A program made the position numbers and the translations under genes. Below, one piece after another: positions 52,346 to 62,006 of a stretch of DNA of 64,000 nucleotides. The stretch spans positions 1,612,001 to 1,676,000 of the forward strand of contig NZ_CP089095.1 of the NCBI RefSeq assembly GCF_021172145.1, written 5' to 3'. This DNA comes from Flavobacterium cyclinae. Its GTDB lineage: Bacteria > Bacteroidota > Bacteroidia > Flavobacteriales > Flavobacteriaceae. Every line of letters starts with the position of its first letter. Within the stretch, counting starts at the first letter, position 1. The notes under the pieces were generated by a model. It was given only the letters and a program-made list of their open reading frames with translations, ran no database searches and had not been told where the DNA came from.

Positions 52346-53098
52346 ATGAAAGTTATCAAAACGAATAAAAAAGCTAAAAATCAGTCCATTATAGTATATA
52401 AGTTACACCAACTCGATTGGTTGGAATATATTTCTATTGGCCTATGTTTGTGGTTTGTGTTTTATCCTAGACCTTATGACTATTTGTTACTAGCGTTGTT
52501 GTTACTTCCTTTTGTGGGAATGTTTTTGAATGGTTTAAACAAGCCCAGTATTGCTTCGTTGGTAGAAATTGATCGTGATTCAAAAGACGAGTATGATGTA
52601 GCGGATTTTATTGATTTACCTGCTTGGGCTATTGTAGTTCGTACTTTGTTAGATTATGAAACGGATTCTTTTGTAGCGGTTATTATCGCAGGTACTATTG
52701 CTTTTGTGGGAATTTGTTTATTTTTGTTGGTTACGCATCAGCAAATTTCGGATTCGAATAAAGACAAGTGGTGGATTTATGGTTCGATAGTTTTTAGTTT
52801 TTTTATTTATAGTTATAGTGCTGTTGTGGCTGTGAATTGTACGTTTGATTATTCGGAACCTAAGGAATATCATACCGAGGTGATTGATAAGCGTATCAGT
52901 AGAAGTAGTAAAGGTAGAAGAACGTTTTATGTTAAAGTAAAACCTTGGGGACACCATTATGACGCGGAGAATATCTCTGTTTCTCCCCAAGAATATAAGC
53001 AGTATCAGATTAATGATAAGGTGGCGGTAGAGTACAAGGAGGGGTTGTTGGGGATTCCTTGGTATTATTTGGATGGAGAAGTAAAAAGTAAAAAGTAA
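52346..53098 (+). CDS. Hypothetical membrane protein
   Basis: A 250-residue protein with four to five hydrophobic helices (about residues 30-45, 47-66, 108-132 and 145-165) and a C-terminal soluble part of about 80 residues rich in strands (YHTEVIDKRIS...FYVKVKPWG). The C-terminal pattern resembles the small beta domain of some DUF3592-like proteins, but this is uncertain. The next region is a repeat island, and no partner gene is close. Confidence 0.6.
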   Translation: MKVIKTNKKAKNQSIIVYKLHQLDWLEYISIGLCLWFVFYPRPYDYLLLALLLLPFVGMFLNGLNKPSIASLVEIDRDSKDEYDVADFIDLPAWAIVVRTLLDYETDSFVAVIIAGTIAFVGICLFLLVTHQQISDSNKDKWWIYGSIVFSFFIYSYSAVVAVNCTFDYSEPKEYHTEVIDKRISRSSKGRRTFYVKVKPWGHHYDAENISVSPQEYKQYQINDKVAVEYKEGLLGIPWYYLDGEVKSKK

Positions 53099-53099
53099 A

Positions 53100-53440
53100 A
53101 AGTGAAAAGGGAAAAGTAAAAAGTGAAAAGGGTATGCTTCACTGCGTAAAGCGGAAGCCTACGATGTAGGAGATTCCTAATCTGCGGAATGACAGCTTTG
53201 ACTGCGTAAAGCGATTGCTTACTGTGTAGGAGATGCTGAAACGACCCCGAAGCGTCGGGACAGCATGACAAGGAGGATATGAGTTCAGCATGACAAGGGA
53301 TAGAGAATGTTGAATGATGAATGTTTTGACAGTTTGATGAATGCTCTCTGACAATGAGTGATGTATATCGGTTCTGAAGAGTTGGCACAAGCAAACACCA
53401 AATTTTAAAAATTATAAAATAATATAGCAACAGCAAGCAC
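53100..53440. repeat. Intergenic repeat island (CTGCGTAAAGCG / GGAGATTCCTA type)
   Basis: After a short AAAAGTGAAAAG slippage tract come two copies of an ACTGCGTAAAGCG block followed by a GTAGGAGA block (about 53138 and 53200), then a CCCCGAAGCGTCGGG palindrome-like element (53244-53259) and CAGCATGACAAGG twice. On the reverse strand this is the widespread CTTGTCATTCCG...GAATCTCC repeat of Bacteroidota. Reading frames predicted here on the reverse strand follow the repeats and are not genes. Confidence 0.7.
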
Positions 53441-53444
53441 AACA

Positions 53445-54470
53445 ATGAAATACCTAGTTTTTTTACTACTTTTTCTTACATCTACACTTGTAACGTTTGG
53501 ACAGCAAAATACTATTGAAAAACAAATTGATAGTTTAATTTTGTCTACAACTACAAAGCCTTTTAACGGTGTAATTCTTATTTCACAAAAAGGGCAAACC
53601 AACTATTTTAAAACATTTGGCTATTCGGACATTGTTAAAAAAGAGCCTTTACAACCCAATGATCAATTTGTAATAGGTTCAATTAGCAAACAATTTACAG
53701 CAATTTTAGTGCTTCGAGAATTTGATAAAGGGAATGTTGACTTATTTACACCCATTCGTAACTACTTACCTGAATTGACGCAAAGTTGGGCAGATACGGT
53801 TACTGTGCATCATTTGTTGACGCATATGCATGGTATTACTCAATTAGACAAACCAACAAGTTTTCCAGTTGGGACACAATATTCCTATTCACAAATTGGT
53901 TATGATTTATTAGCTAAAATTATTGAAAGTACTTCTGGTAAATCATTTGCAATGCTTTCAAAAAACTTATTTGAGGAATGTGGAATGAAAAACACGTTCC
54001 ATCCTGACGTTAAAGCATATACTAATTTGGTTAAAGGGTATACAGAAAATGAAAATGGTATCATTGAATTTGAAACCGAAACATTTCAAAACTATGTTGC
54101 TGCTGGTTCTTTCTTATCTACAGCCGAAGATTTAGCTATTTGGAACGAAAAATTTTATAGTGGAAAATTGTTAAAAAGGAGTACACTGAAAATGGTAAAG
54201 ACCAAACAAAAGGGAGCTGTTCGTAATCACCCAATATTTGGAGTTACGGAATATGGATACGGAATAACGGTTGATACCAAAGATAATGTTTTGCAACTTG
54301 GACAGACCGGTTTTGCTCCTGGTTTTGTTTCGATGAACTTTTATTTTCCAAAAACGAAGACAAGTGTAATTGTGCTTGAAAATGTTGCTTATGAAACTGA
54401 TGATTTGAAGAAAACGTTTTATTTTCATACTGCAATTTTAGATATTATAAGAAATAAGATTATAAACTAA
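53445..54470 (+). CDS. Serine hydrolase, beta-lactamase class C family
   Basis: A 341-residue exported protein with a signal peptide ending near residue 20. The S-x-x-K catalytic motif is S79-I-S-K82. A Tyr motif (YSQIGYD, near 149) and a Gly-rich LGQTGFAPG near 286 stand for the second and third active-site elements of the class C beta-lactamase/DD-peptidase/esterase fold. The third motif lacks the usual Lys-Thr-Gly. It probably acts as a periplasmic peptidase or esterase. Repeats flank the gene on both sides. Confidence 0.88.
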   Translation: MKYLVFLLLFLTSTLVTFGQQNTIEKQIDSLILSTTTKPFNGVILISQKGQTNYFKTFGYSDIVKKEPLQPNDQFVIGSISKQFTAILVLREFDKGNVDLFTPIRNYLPELTQSWADTVTVHHLLTHMHGITQLDKPTSFPVGTQYSYSQIGYDLLAKIIESTSGKSFAMLSKNLFEECGMKNTFHPDVKAYTNLVKGYTENENGIIEFETETFQNYVAAGSFLSTAEDLAIWNEKFYSGKLLKRSTLKMVKTKQKGAVRNHPIFGVTEYGYGITVDTKDNVLQLGQTGFAPGFVSMNFYFPKTKTSVIVLENVAYETDDLKKTFYFHTAILDIIRNKIIN

Positions 54471-54489
54471 CGTTGAATGATGAATGGGT

Positions 54490-54640
54490 TATGGATAGAA
54501 TGGGGAAGGTGGGCTTTACTGCGTAAAGCAAAAGCCTACGATGTAGGAGTTTCCTATTTTGGCGGAATGACAGCTTTGACTGCGTAAAGCGTGTGCCTAG
54601 GGTTAGGAGATTCCTAGCGGGCTCGGAATGACAAGTAATA
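54490..54640. repeat. Intergenic repeat (CTGCGTAAAGC / TAGGAGATTCC type)
   Basis: Two ACTGCGTAAAGC blocks (about 54518 and 54579) each followed by CCTA..TAGGAG and a GGAATGACA motif, the same family as 53138-53280. Lies between the serine hydrolase and the next gene. Confidence 0.7.
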
Positions 54641-54661
54641 ATTAATTTTAATTTTATATTT

Positions 54662-55114
54662 ATGAGAAAACTAATTTTAGTAGCATTTTTAATCAGCTGT
54701 TTACCATTGGTGGCACAAGATTTTACCACATTAGATTTGAATTCGTTTAAAAAAGCGGAAGATTATGTAAAGGCAGAGCCTAAAGTACTGGAGTGTGCTA
54801 CCTTTTTATTGAGTACACCACATGAGGAAAACAATTTGAATCGTTTGTCGGCAACGCAATACATTTTAAAGTGGATGGAAGGAACGGATTATACGTTTTC
54901 GATAGACGCTAATGCGGTAGAATTAACGGAAGGCAATACTGATTTATTTGGCTTATACATGACCAGTATGACAAAAGTAGTATTGGAACATAAAGATATT
55001 GAATTAACGACAGATGAAGTTCATAATAAAGTAGTGGAGTTGTTAATTGCTTATTGTAAGAATGAGAAAAACAACATGAAACCCACTAAGAAATTGAAAA
55101 AGTTGATGAAGTAA
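54662..55114 (+). CDS. Exported hypothetical protein
   Basis: A 150-residue protein with a clear signal peptide (residues 1-19, ending LVAQ). The mature part is helical and soluble, with no recognised family or motif. It may be co-transcribed with the rhomboid gene that starts 13 bp later. Confidence 0.7.
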   Translation: MRKLILVAFLISCLPLVAQDFTTLDLNSFKKAEDYVKAEPKVLECATFLLSTPHEENNLNRLSATQYILKWMEGTDYTFSIDANAVELTEGNTDLFGLYMTSMTKVVLEHKDIELTTDEVHNKVVELLIAYCKNEKNNMKPTKKLKKLMK

Positions 55115-55127
55115 TTAAGTGGTTTTC

Positions 55128-56669
55128 ATGAAGTATTTTTCGGTTCGCTTATCCATTCTTATTTTACCTTATATTTTGATTTCCTCGCTTTTTATAGTGG
55201 GGTACACTTTTTTGAATTGGTTCTTCTGTATTTATACAAAATGGGTGGCTATCAACAAAATGTACATCGATTATATATTTCCGATGCTCATTTCTATTTT
55301 ATTGGTGTACTTTATTATTCGCCCGCGTTTGCATATTCTACAGTTGGCTCCTGGAAAAGACACTTTTGGAATACAACTTATTATTGCCTTATCAATGTGT
55401 ATTCCAACAATAGTTGCCCAAAACTATATTGATAAAGCTACAGGAACCCTTACGAAAGTGCATCGTATAACGGAGATTTCCAAGTTACCCGAATCAAAAT
55501 ATTATGATGTAAATGTATTTTATTTAGATACGACTCATTTGGGAATTTATAAAACCTCCAGTGTTTCAGGGAAGTATGGGCAGGATTTAAATTTTGAATT
55601 GTACCTTGCTATTCCTATGTTTAATACCGCTAGGGATACGAATGGATTTGCTTGTACCTATTGGATAGGGGAGAATTATACCAAACGAATAAATAATAAT
55701 TTGTCGCCCAATGAAAAAGCTAGACTAGCCAACGTATTTATACAAGAATCAGAGCGTTTATTTAGGGTCACCAATTTTTCCAATTTTTCTTATCTAGAGA
55801 AGTATCGTAAATCGGATGAGTTAGTGAGTTTTGAAGCTGCAATCAACAGAGGTTTTTATGCGGATTCTAAAGATGTTGTTGTTTTTAAAAGAAAACACGG
55901 CACGTTTGAATCGCGATTAGGTAGTACTTTTGAGTGGATCTTTTATAGTTGGGGTATTGGTACTCTTGTAATTTCTTTGATTTTTCTATTTGTTAAATTA
56001 AATCCAACACGAATTAAATTGTATAAAAATGGAACTTTAAAAACCAAATCTGATTTGGAGGATTTTCTTGTTTTATTAGTGCCCAAAAAAGGCTTTTTTA
56101 CAACTCCTGTATTGATTCATTTGAATGTGTTGATTTTCCTTTTGTTGTTTTTCTTTGGCTTTGGGTTTATGCATGTTAAGGGTGGCGATTTGTTGCGTTT
56201 TGGTGCTAATTTTAAGCCCTTGGTTTCAGAAGGTCAAATTTGGCGTTTGTTGAGTAGTATTTTTCTTCACGGAGGTTTTCTTCATTTACTAATGAATATG
56301 ATGGCGTTGTTTTTTGCGGGGCTCTTTTTGGAATCTTTGTTAGGAAAGTGGCGTTTATTATTGCTGTATATTGTTACCGGAATTGTGGCTAGTGTAGCTA
56401 GTTGTATGTGGTATGATGCTACGATAAGTGTGGGAGCTTCGGGTGCTATTTTTGGATTGTATGGTTATTTTATTGCAGCTATTATTTATCAATCGTTTCC
56501 GTATAAGATTGATTCGGGCTTTTTGTATAGTTTGTTAGCTTATATTGGGATAAATTTGGTTATGGGGCTTATTGGTAGCGGCAGAATTGATAATGCAGCG
56601 CATATTGGGGGATTAGTGAGTGGTTTTTGTTATGGTGTTTTGTTTCCAATTAGGAAGGGTGATGGGTGA
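55128..56669 (+). CDS. Rhomboid family intramembrane serine protease
   Basis: A 513-residue protein. The N-terminal half has three membrane helices and a soluble segment; the C-terminal rhomboid domain contains HGGFLHLLMN (oxyanion/His side), the nucleophile in GASGAIFG and the catalytic His in NAAHIGG. Six membrane helices are arranged as usual. Rhomboids cut transmembrane proteins inside the membrane. The extra N-terminal half is longer than in standard bacterial rhomboids. The frame is open to a GTG at 55119, but ATG 55128 is the better start. The last codons (KGDG, stop) are made of the GGTGATG heptad repeat that continues downstream. Confidence 0.88.
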   Translation: MKYFSVRLSILILPYILISSLFIVGYTFLNWFFCIYTKWVAINKMYIDYIFPMLISILLVYFIIRPRLHILQLAPGKDTFGIQLIIALSMCIPTIVAQNYIDKATGTLTKVHRITEISKLPESKYYDVNVFYLDTTHLGIYKTSSVSGKYGQDLNFELYLAIPMFNTARDTNGFACTYWIGENYTKRINNNLSPNEKARLANVFIQESERLFRVTNFSNFSYLEKYRKSDELVSFEAAINRGFYADSKDVVVFKRKHGTFESRLGSTFEWIFYSWGIGTLVISLIFLFVKLNPTRIKLYKNGTLKTKSDLEDFLVLLVPKKGFFTTPVLIHLNVLIFLLLFFFGFGFMHVKGGDLLRFGANFKPLVSEGQIWRLLSSIFLHGGFLHLLMNMMALFFAGLFLESLLGKWRLLLLYIVTGIVASVASCMWYDATISVGASGAIFGLYGYFIAAIIYQSFPYKIDSGFLYSLLAYIGINLVMGLIGSGRIDNAAHIGGLVSGFCYGVLFPIRKGDG

Positions 56670-57810
56670 TGGGTGTTAGGTGATGGGTGATGGGTGATGG
56701 GTGATGGGTGATGGGTGATGGGTGATGGATGATAGGTGATGGGTGATGGATGATGAGTGATGGGTGATGTTGTCGGATTTTTTTTTAACACATAGACACA
56801 TAGATTTTACACCGAGCTGCACGGAGTTTCTTTTTATTTGGATTGTGTTGAGAGAGTTGCACAGAGCGTTTCACTTGTTTTAGTTTCCTAACCACACAGT
56901 TTGTCATGCTGTTAAGCATCTCTTGGATAAGTGATTGATGATGGGTGATGGGTGATGGGTGATGGGTGATGGGTGATGGATGATGGGTGATGGATGATGG
57001 GTGATGGGTGATGGATGATGGGTGATGGATGATGGGTGATGGATGATGGGTGATGGATGATGGGTGATGGATGATGGGTGATGGATGATGGGTGATGGGT
57101 TGGTTTTTACTGCGTAAAGCTTTGTGTTCTTTGTGCTTTCTTAGTGTGCCTTGTGGTTAGGATTTTACACCGAGTTTCACGGAGTTTCTTTTTATTTGGA
57201 TTGTGTTGAGAGAGTTGCACAGAGCGTTTCACTTGTTTTAGTTTCCTAACCACACAGTTTGTCATGCTGTTAAGCATCTCTTGTATAAGTGATGGGTGAT
57301 GGGTGATGTTGTCGGATTTTTTTTTTAACACATAGACACATAGATTTTACACCGAGCTTCACGGAGTTTCTTTTTATTTGGATTGCGTTGAGAGAGTTGC
57401 ACAGAGCGTTTCACTTGTTTTAGTTTTATATCCGCTCAGTTTGTCATGCTGTAAAGCATCTCTTGTATAAGTGATGGGTAATGGGTGATGGGTGATGGGT
57501 GATGGGTGATGGGTGATGGGTGATGGGTGATGGGTGATGGGTGATGTTGTCGGATTTTTTTTTTAACACATAGACACATAGATTTTACACCGAGTTTCAC
57601 GGAGTTTCTTTTTATTTGGATTGCGTTGAGAGAGTTGCACAGAGCGTTTCACTTGTTTTAGTTTCCTAACCACACAGTTTGTCATGCTGTAAAGCATCTC
57701 TTGGACAAGTGATGGATGATGGGTGATGGGTGATGGGTGATGGGTTGGTTTTTACTGCGTAAAGCTTTGTGTTCTTTGTGCTTTCTAAGTGTGCCTTGTG
57801 GTTAGGATTT
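56660..57810. repeat. GGTGATG heptad arrays and TTTTACACCGAG modules (repeat island 3)
   Basis: Tandem GGTGATG/GGATGATG heptads occupy about 56656-56770, 56938-57098, 57283-57306, 57468-57545 and 57708-57746. They alternate with modules starting TTTTACACCGAG (56807, 57164, 57344, 57588) that contain GTTGAGAGAGTTGCACAGAGCG and GTTTGTCATGCTGT. The modules are 85-95% alike by eye. The first heptads form the rhomboid stop codon. No gene is visible from 56670 to 58006; after 57810 the sequence is AT-rich and unremarkable. Confidence 0.88.
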
Positions 57811-58006
57811 TACAACTAGCTACACATAATATATTGGTTATTTTAAATTGGGAATAAAAAAAACGAATGGTTAGATAAAATATCTTTAATTTGTATTGTT
57901 TGACTTGCTAATAAAAGGTAACTTTATTTTTTCAAAAAATAATATGGTTTTTATTTCTCAATTCAGATAATCACTATAAAAACAACTATACTCTAATCAT
58001 TTTTTA

Positions 58007-58570
58007 ATGGATCTACTCTTAGGTATTAACAATACTAAAATTAAAACTCACTTTCTACAAGATACTCTTTGTTACAATTGTAATACCCGTGGATCTTTTA
58101 TGATTGAAACAAGAAGGTATTATTTTTCAATTTTCTTTATTCCTATTATTCCTTTGCATATTAAGCGGGTGGCGATTTGTGCACATTGTGGTACAAAAAC
58201 CGAATATGAATATTGGTCTGCAGAAATTAAAAACAAGTACCATCAAATTAATAGTATCGACCCACCTAAAAATCCTTTGTGGCTATATTCTGGTTGTTTA
58301 GGAGTTTTAGCGATTGTATTTATAGTCCTGCTTACGATAATAGTTGGCGTTTTTATTGGGGTTAAAGATGAAATTAGTTCTGATAATTCAGATCAAATTC
58401 ATCCAACAGAAACTAGTATACAAATGGAAGAAAATGATACTGTTTTGAGTGCTGAAGACTCTGTTGTGTATGACTTTGAAAAAAAGATAGACACTTTTAA
58501 AGGTGTTTCAAATAGATTGAGAGAAGAAGAAGTTCCTAAAGATTCTATCAATTCCTTTTTTATTAAATAA
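58007..58570 (+). CDS. Zinc-ribbon membrane protein (copy 1)
   Basis: A 187-residue protein. Two Cys pairs, C-Y-N-C near residue 23 and C-A-H-C near 60, form an N-terminal zinc ribbon interrupted by the hydrophobic FIPIIPLHI loop, a layout seen in zinc_ribbon_15-type proteins. One membrane helix follows at about 98-118, then an acidic, low-complexity tail. Role unknown. The neighbouring gene 7 bp downstream has the same design. Confidence 0.72.
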   Translation: MDLLLGINNTKIKTHFLQDTLCYNCNTRGSFMIETRRYYFSIFFIPIIPLHIKRVAICAHCGTKTEYEYWSAEIKNKYHQINSIDPPKNPLWLYSGCLGVLAIVFIVLLTIIVGVFIGVKDEISSDNSDQIHPTETSIQMEENDTVLSAEDSVVYDFEKKIDTFKGVSNRLREEEVPKDSINSFFIK

Positions 58571-58577
58571 TTGTAGT

Positions 58578-59396
58578 ATGATAATAGGTTCTTTTCAAAC
58601 TAAAACTAAAGACGAAAATTCTAAGAATTTTCAATGTACAAATTGTGGTGGTCATTCTATCAACATTAAAGTATATTCCACTTTTTTTAATTTAGGATTT
58701 CCTTTATTTCCAACAGGTAAAAAAGTAGAATTATCTTGTAACGATTGTAAAAAAATAAATCCAATTCAGTATAAAGCATCTGATATTCAAAAAATTGATT
58801 CCATTAAGTCTGACACAAATCATCCGTTTTATTTATTTATTTTTCCTGCTTTCTTTGGTATTTTATTTTTCTATAGTCTTGTGAATAAAATCTCTAGAGA
58901 ATCGAATACTCGTGATACCGAAATTAATGTAGTGCGTACTCCTAAATCAGAAGCTGAACTAGTACTAGATAAGGAAATGGAATCTTATCAGCAACACTAC
59001 AATGATTTATTATATGCTTCAAGTATTTTGCCAGAACATCCTGCTGCAGAATACCTTTTGACCTATTTTCAAGATAACCTTCATGGAAATGATAAACTAG
59101 TTGAAGCAGAGGCTGATTCTTTTGATAATTCGGTTATTTTAGTTTGTTATATGCCTAATATGACCCATAGTACAGATAAAGCGAAAAAAGAGTTAGTTGA
59201 AAAAACTACTAAGTTGCTGAAAAATAAGTTTAATTATGAAAATTTTTATTTGGCTTTTTATGGTTATGATGTCAATTTATATGCTATAAAATGTAAGGAT
59301 TCGGTTCAAACGTCCCAAAATTACTTGTCTACCGATACCGAAAAACTGATGTATGAATTTTACAGAGAAAAGGAGAAAGGGAATCCTAATAATTAA
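58578..59396 (+). CDS. Zinc-ribbon membrane protein (copy 2)
   Basis: A 272-residue protein with C-x-x-C pairs at C19/C22 (QCTNCGG) and near residue 54 (SCNDCKK), a FPLFPTGK loop between them as in its neighbour, and one membrane helix near residues 82-101. The C-terminal 150 residues form a soluble domain without known family. It starts 7 bp after copy 1, so the two form an operon of related proteins. Confidence 0.7.
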   Translation: MIIGSFQTKTKDENSKNFQCTNCGGHSINIKVYSTFFNLGFPLFPTGKKVELSCNDCKKINPIQYKASDIQKIDSIKSDTNHPFYLFIFPAFFGILFFYSLVNKISRESNTRDTEINVVRTPKSEAELVLDKEMESYQQHYNDLLYASSILPEHPAAEYLLTYFQDNLHGNDKLVEAEADSFDNSVILVCYMPNMTHSTDKAKKELVEKTTKLLKNKFNYENFYLAFYGYDVNLYAIKCKDSVQTSQNYLSTDTEKLMYEFYREKEKGNPNN

Positions 59397-59416
59397 ATTA
59401 TTAACACCAATACATC

Positions 59417-59938
59417 GTGAAAAAAGTATACTTGTTCTTGTTCTTAATAATTACTTTAGGTTTGAATGCTCAAAGTGTTGAAATGCTTACAATTAAGTGT
59501 TATACTACAGCTACTAAAATTGATTTGTCAACTTATATGGATACGTATTATGAGGAAAATTATGTGAACCCAGATAAGGAAATGACAAAAGCATTTGATC
59601 CTGTTTTTTTTGGTGATACGAGTAATAGAATGAGTGCCATTGTACTTACCATATTTTGCAGTACAAGAGGAGAGTTGATTACGGGTCGATTTAGAAACGA
59701 ACAAATACAACCTAAAGACAATGAAATTATTTTCCTTTTTGAAATAGAGAATACAGGCAATGACATTTCAACTCAAAAAATATACTTTAAAGTTGGGGGA
59801 AAAGTGCAAGAATCCATTCATAAGAAAACATTTGATTATAATAAACTTCTCACTTTTTTAAAGTGCACGGTTTTTAAAAATGATTATTTTCCAGAGGATT
59901 TGGTCTCATATGCCTATATAAGAGCAAACAAATTGTAA
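59417..59938 (+). CDS. Exported hypothetical protein
   Basis: A 173-residue protein with a signal peptide (about residues 1-18, ending LNAQ). GTG at 59417 is used as the start because it directly precedes the Lys-Lys of the signal peptide and no ATG lies in a better place. The mature part is beta-rich. No family recognised. Confidence 0.65.
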   Translation: MKKVYLFLFLIITLGLNAQSVEMLTIKCYTTATKIDLSTYMDTYYEENYVNPDKEMTKAFDPVFFGDTSNRMSAIVLTIFCSTRGELITGRFRNEQIQPKDNEIIFLFEIENTGNDISTQKIYFKVGGKVQESIHKKTFDYNKLLTFLKCTVFKNDYFPEDLVSYAYIRANKL

Positions 59939-59991
59939 TAAATGCCACAAATACCATTTGTTCAATTATTAATACACCTTTTAATTAGAAA

Positions 59992-60870
59992 ATGAATAGA
60001 CTTCAACAACTTATAATTATATTGCTATCATTAGCTGGATTTGCTCAAACTCCTGTTTCTAAAAGCAGCCCAGCAACAACATCGTTTTGTGAAAAAAATG
60101 TAACGAATAAGCAAGAATATACCGCATGTTTTAATGAATTTTTAAATAAAGAAATTCGGAAGTCCTTCAATATGGAAGGTATTATGAAAGATATTCCCTA
60201 CAATATCAAACTTAATGTTGCATTTACACTAGATTCTACGGCAATGCTATTTGTTGATAAAATTGTAATGACACGACATCATGCAGATTCTTCGATTATT
60301 ACTAAAAGTAGAATTGAACTAGATAAAATATTCAATCGCATTAATGAAAAAACAAAAAATGGAGAAGGATTTGTTGCCGCTAAAGATAAAAACGGGAACC
60401 CTAAAGCCTACAAAGCGTATTTTCCTTTGACATTAGCTTCTGAAAATTCATCTCCCACTCAAACCAAAATTTTAACAACAGAACTTGAAAATAAATTCAA
60501 AGAAAAAGCCATTTATGCAAAACGGGATGGCGATGTTTGTATCTTATTTTATGAGGCGATACCCTCAAAATCGATTGCTGTTTATCAATTAAATGCAACC
60601 AATAAAGAGCAATCATTGGTTAAAAACTATGCAGATTATAATGCTGTTATAAAGGATTATCCTGAAATGGATTTGGCATTAAAAGGATCAAATTATACCC
60701 TTTGTTATTTCTTTTACAAAGAGTACAATTATTTGTATGAAATAGAAAAAGTAGATGAAGAATATCATGTAGCACATTATAAATATAAATCAAAACAAAA
60801 AAATATGATTTTTGAAAATCTGTTATCTATATATCATTCATATTTCCAGGAGTTTTTACTGCGCAAATAG
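59992..60870 (+). CDS. Exported hypothetical protein
   Basis: A 292-residue protein with a signal peptide (about residues 1-18, ending GFAQ). Near residue 70 the pattern YNIKLNVAFTLDSTAMLF resembles the C-terminal strand motif of TonB-type domains, which often occurs in Bacteroidota lipoproteins and peptidases, but the match is weak. Function unknown. Confidence 0.62.
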   Translation: MNRLQQLIIILLSLAGFAQTPVSKSSPATTSFCEKNVTNKQEYTACFNEFLNKEIRKSFNMEGIMKDIPYNIKLNVAFTLDSTAMLFVDKIVMTRHHADSSIITKSRIELDKIFNRINEKTKNGEGFVAAKDKNGNPKAYKAYFPLTLASENSSPTQTKILTTELENKFKEKAIYAKRDGDVCILFYEAIPSKSIAVYQLNATNKEQSLVKNYADYNAVIKDYPEMDLALKGSNYTLCYFFYKEYNYLYEIEKVDEEYHVAHYKYKSKQKNMIFENLLSIYHSYFQEFLLRK

Positions 60871-60973
60871 AATGAGTTTTCGGATGTAATATCGTATAAC
60901 GACTACTATAAAAAGATATATCTTCCTAAATTTGATTATCTTTCATACGTAAATAAAATGTAATAAATTGAAT

Positions 60974-61963
60974 ATGAAAATAGTATTGGCCTTTTTTTCT
61001 GTATTTCTGATTTCTTGTTCAAGTAAATGGGAAAATGAACCTATCAATGCATTTTTAACGGATACTAAAATTGATACTACAACCTATTTTACTTATGATG
61101 AATTGACTAAAAAAGGGCTCATTACCAAAATAAAGACAGAAAATTGTAATGAAAATGTTTTCATTTACAATAATTTCATTTCCGCCTCTGGTGATGTTTA
61201 TATCGAAAAAAGACATCCAAAGGAATTGGGAATGACACTACTTTTTAAAATTAATAAAAATGGAGTAGTAGCAGATTCACTTCTTGTAAGCAGAGGAGCT
61301 AAAATTTTTGACGATTATATTTTTTATAAAAATAATGTTTGTAGTTGGTTAGTAGATGCTGACAAAAATTATAAGCCCTTGAAAAATATAGATTATTTTA
61401 ATGCAAAAGATTCTCTTAAACTTCAGTCATTAGTTAAAGAAATTAATACGAATCAAATAAAGTTTTATGTAACTACTGAATACAGTGGGGATTCGAGATT
61501 GGATACTTGTAACTATATCCTGTTATTTAAAAAAGATATAATTGAAAAACATAATTTTTATAGTACTATTGAACTTAGCGATGATTTACCAATTAAAGAC
61601 ACTGTAACGGAAGGCTTTTCTAAAAGATTTAAAGAATTAGATTACATAAACTCCAACACCTTATTTCAGTTTGATAATTTTTATGCCTTTTCTTTTGATA
61701 AACAAACCCGAAAAGGCATTTCTGGCGGTAGTTTGTTTAGTAATACGGGTACAAGTATGTCGTATTGTAATTCATACAACGGGACATATTTTATTACGTT
61801 AAAAAATAAAAAAAGAGTTAAACTAAAAATGATGAATGAGCAATTGTGCGAAAGTGCTGATTTATATGAATATTCGGGAGAAGCTCAGATTTACACTCAT
61901 CAAGATATCAATTTCTATTTGATACATAATGATGTTTATCATTATTACATTGTAAAAGAATAG
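60974..61963 (+). CDS. Lipoprotein, unknown function
   Basis: A 329-residue protein with a lipoprotein signal (lipobox LISC at about residues 13-16 from ATG 60974). The mature part is beta-rich with many Tyr/Asn/Asp, a pattern of repeated strands. The frame is open to a TTG at 60968, two codons upstream; ATG is preferred. No family recognised. Confidence 0.68.
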   Translation: MKIVLAFFSVFLISCSSKWENEPINAFLTDTKIDTTTYFTYDELTKKGLITKIKTENCNENVFIYNNFISASGDVYIEKRHPKELGMTLLFKINKNGVVADSLLVSRGAKIFDDYIFYKNNVCSWLVDADKNYKPLKNIDYFNAKDSLKLQSLVKEINTNQIKFYVTTEYSGDSRLDTCNYILLFKKDIIEKHNFYSTIELSDDLPIKDTVTEGFSKRFKELDYINSNTLFQFDNFYAFSFDKQTRKGISGGSLFSNTGTSMSYCNSYNGTYFITLKNKKRVKLKMMNEQLCESADLYEYSGEAQIYTHQDINFYLIHNDVYHYYIVKE

Positions 61964-62006
61964 CTCTAAATACGCTATTCCATAAAACGAATAAAGAAAA
62001 AATAGT

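Noticed and set aside
53065..53445. Overlapping reverse-strand frames of 83-126 codons
   Set aside because: They lie in CTGCGTAAAGCG/GGAGATTCC repeats and the tail of a forward gene.
57107..57331. 74-codon reverse frame in the heptad island
   Set aside because: Made of repeat modules; low complexity.
56656..57746. CRISPR or coding tandem repeat
   Set aside because: Simple 7-bp heptads without spacers; the reading frames are broken by the TGA inside the repeat.
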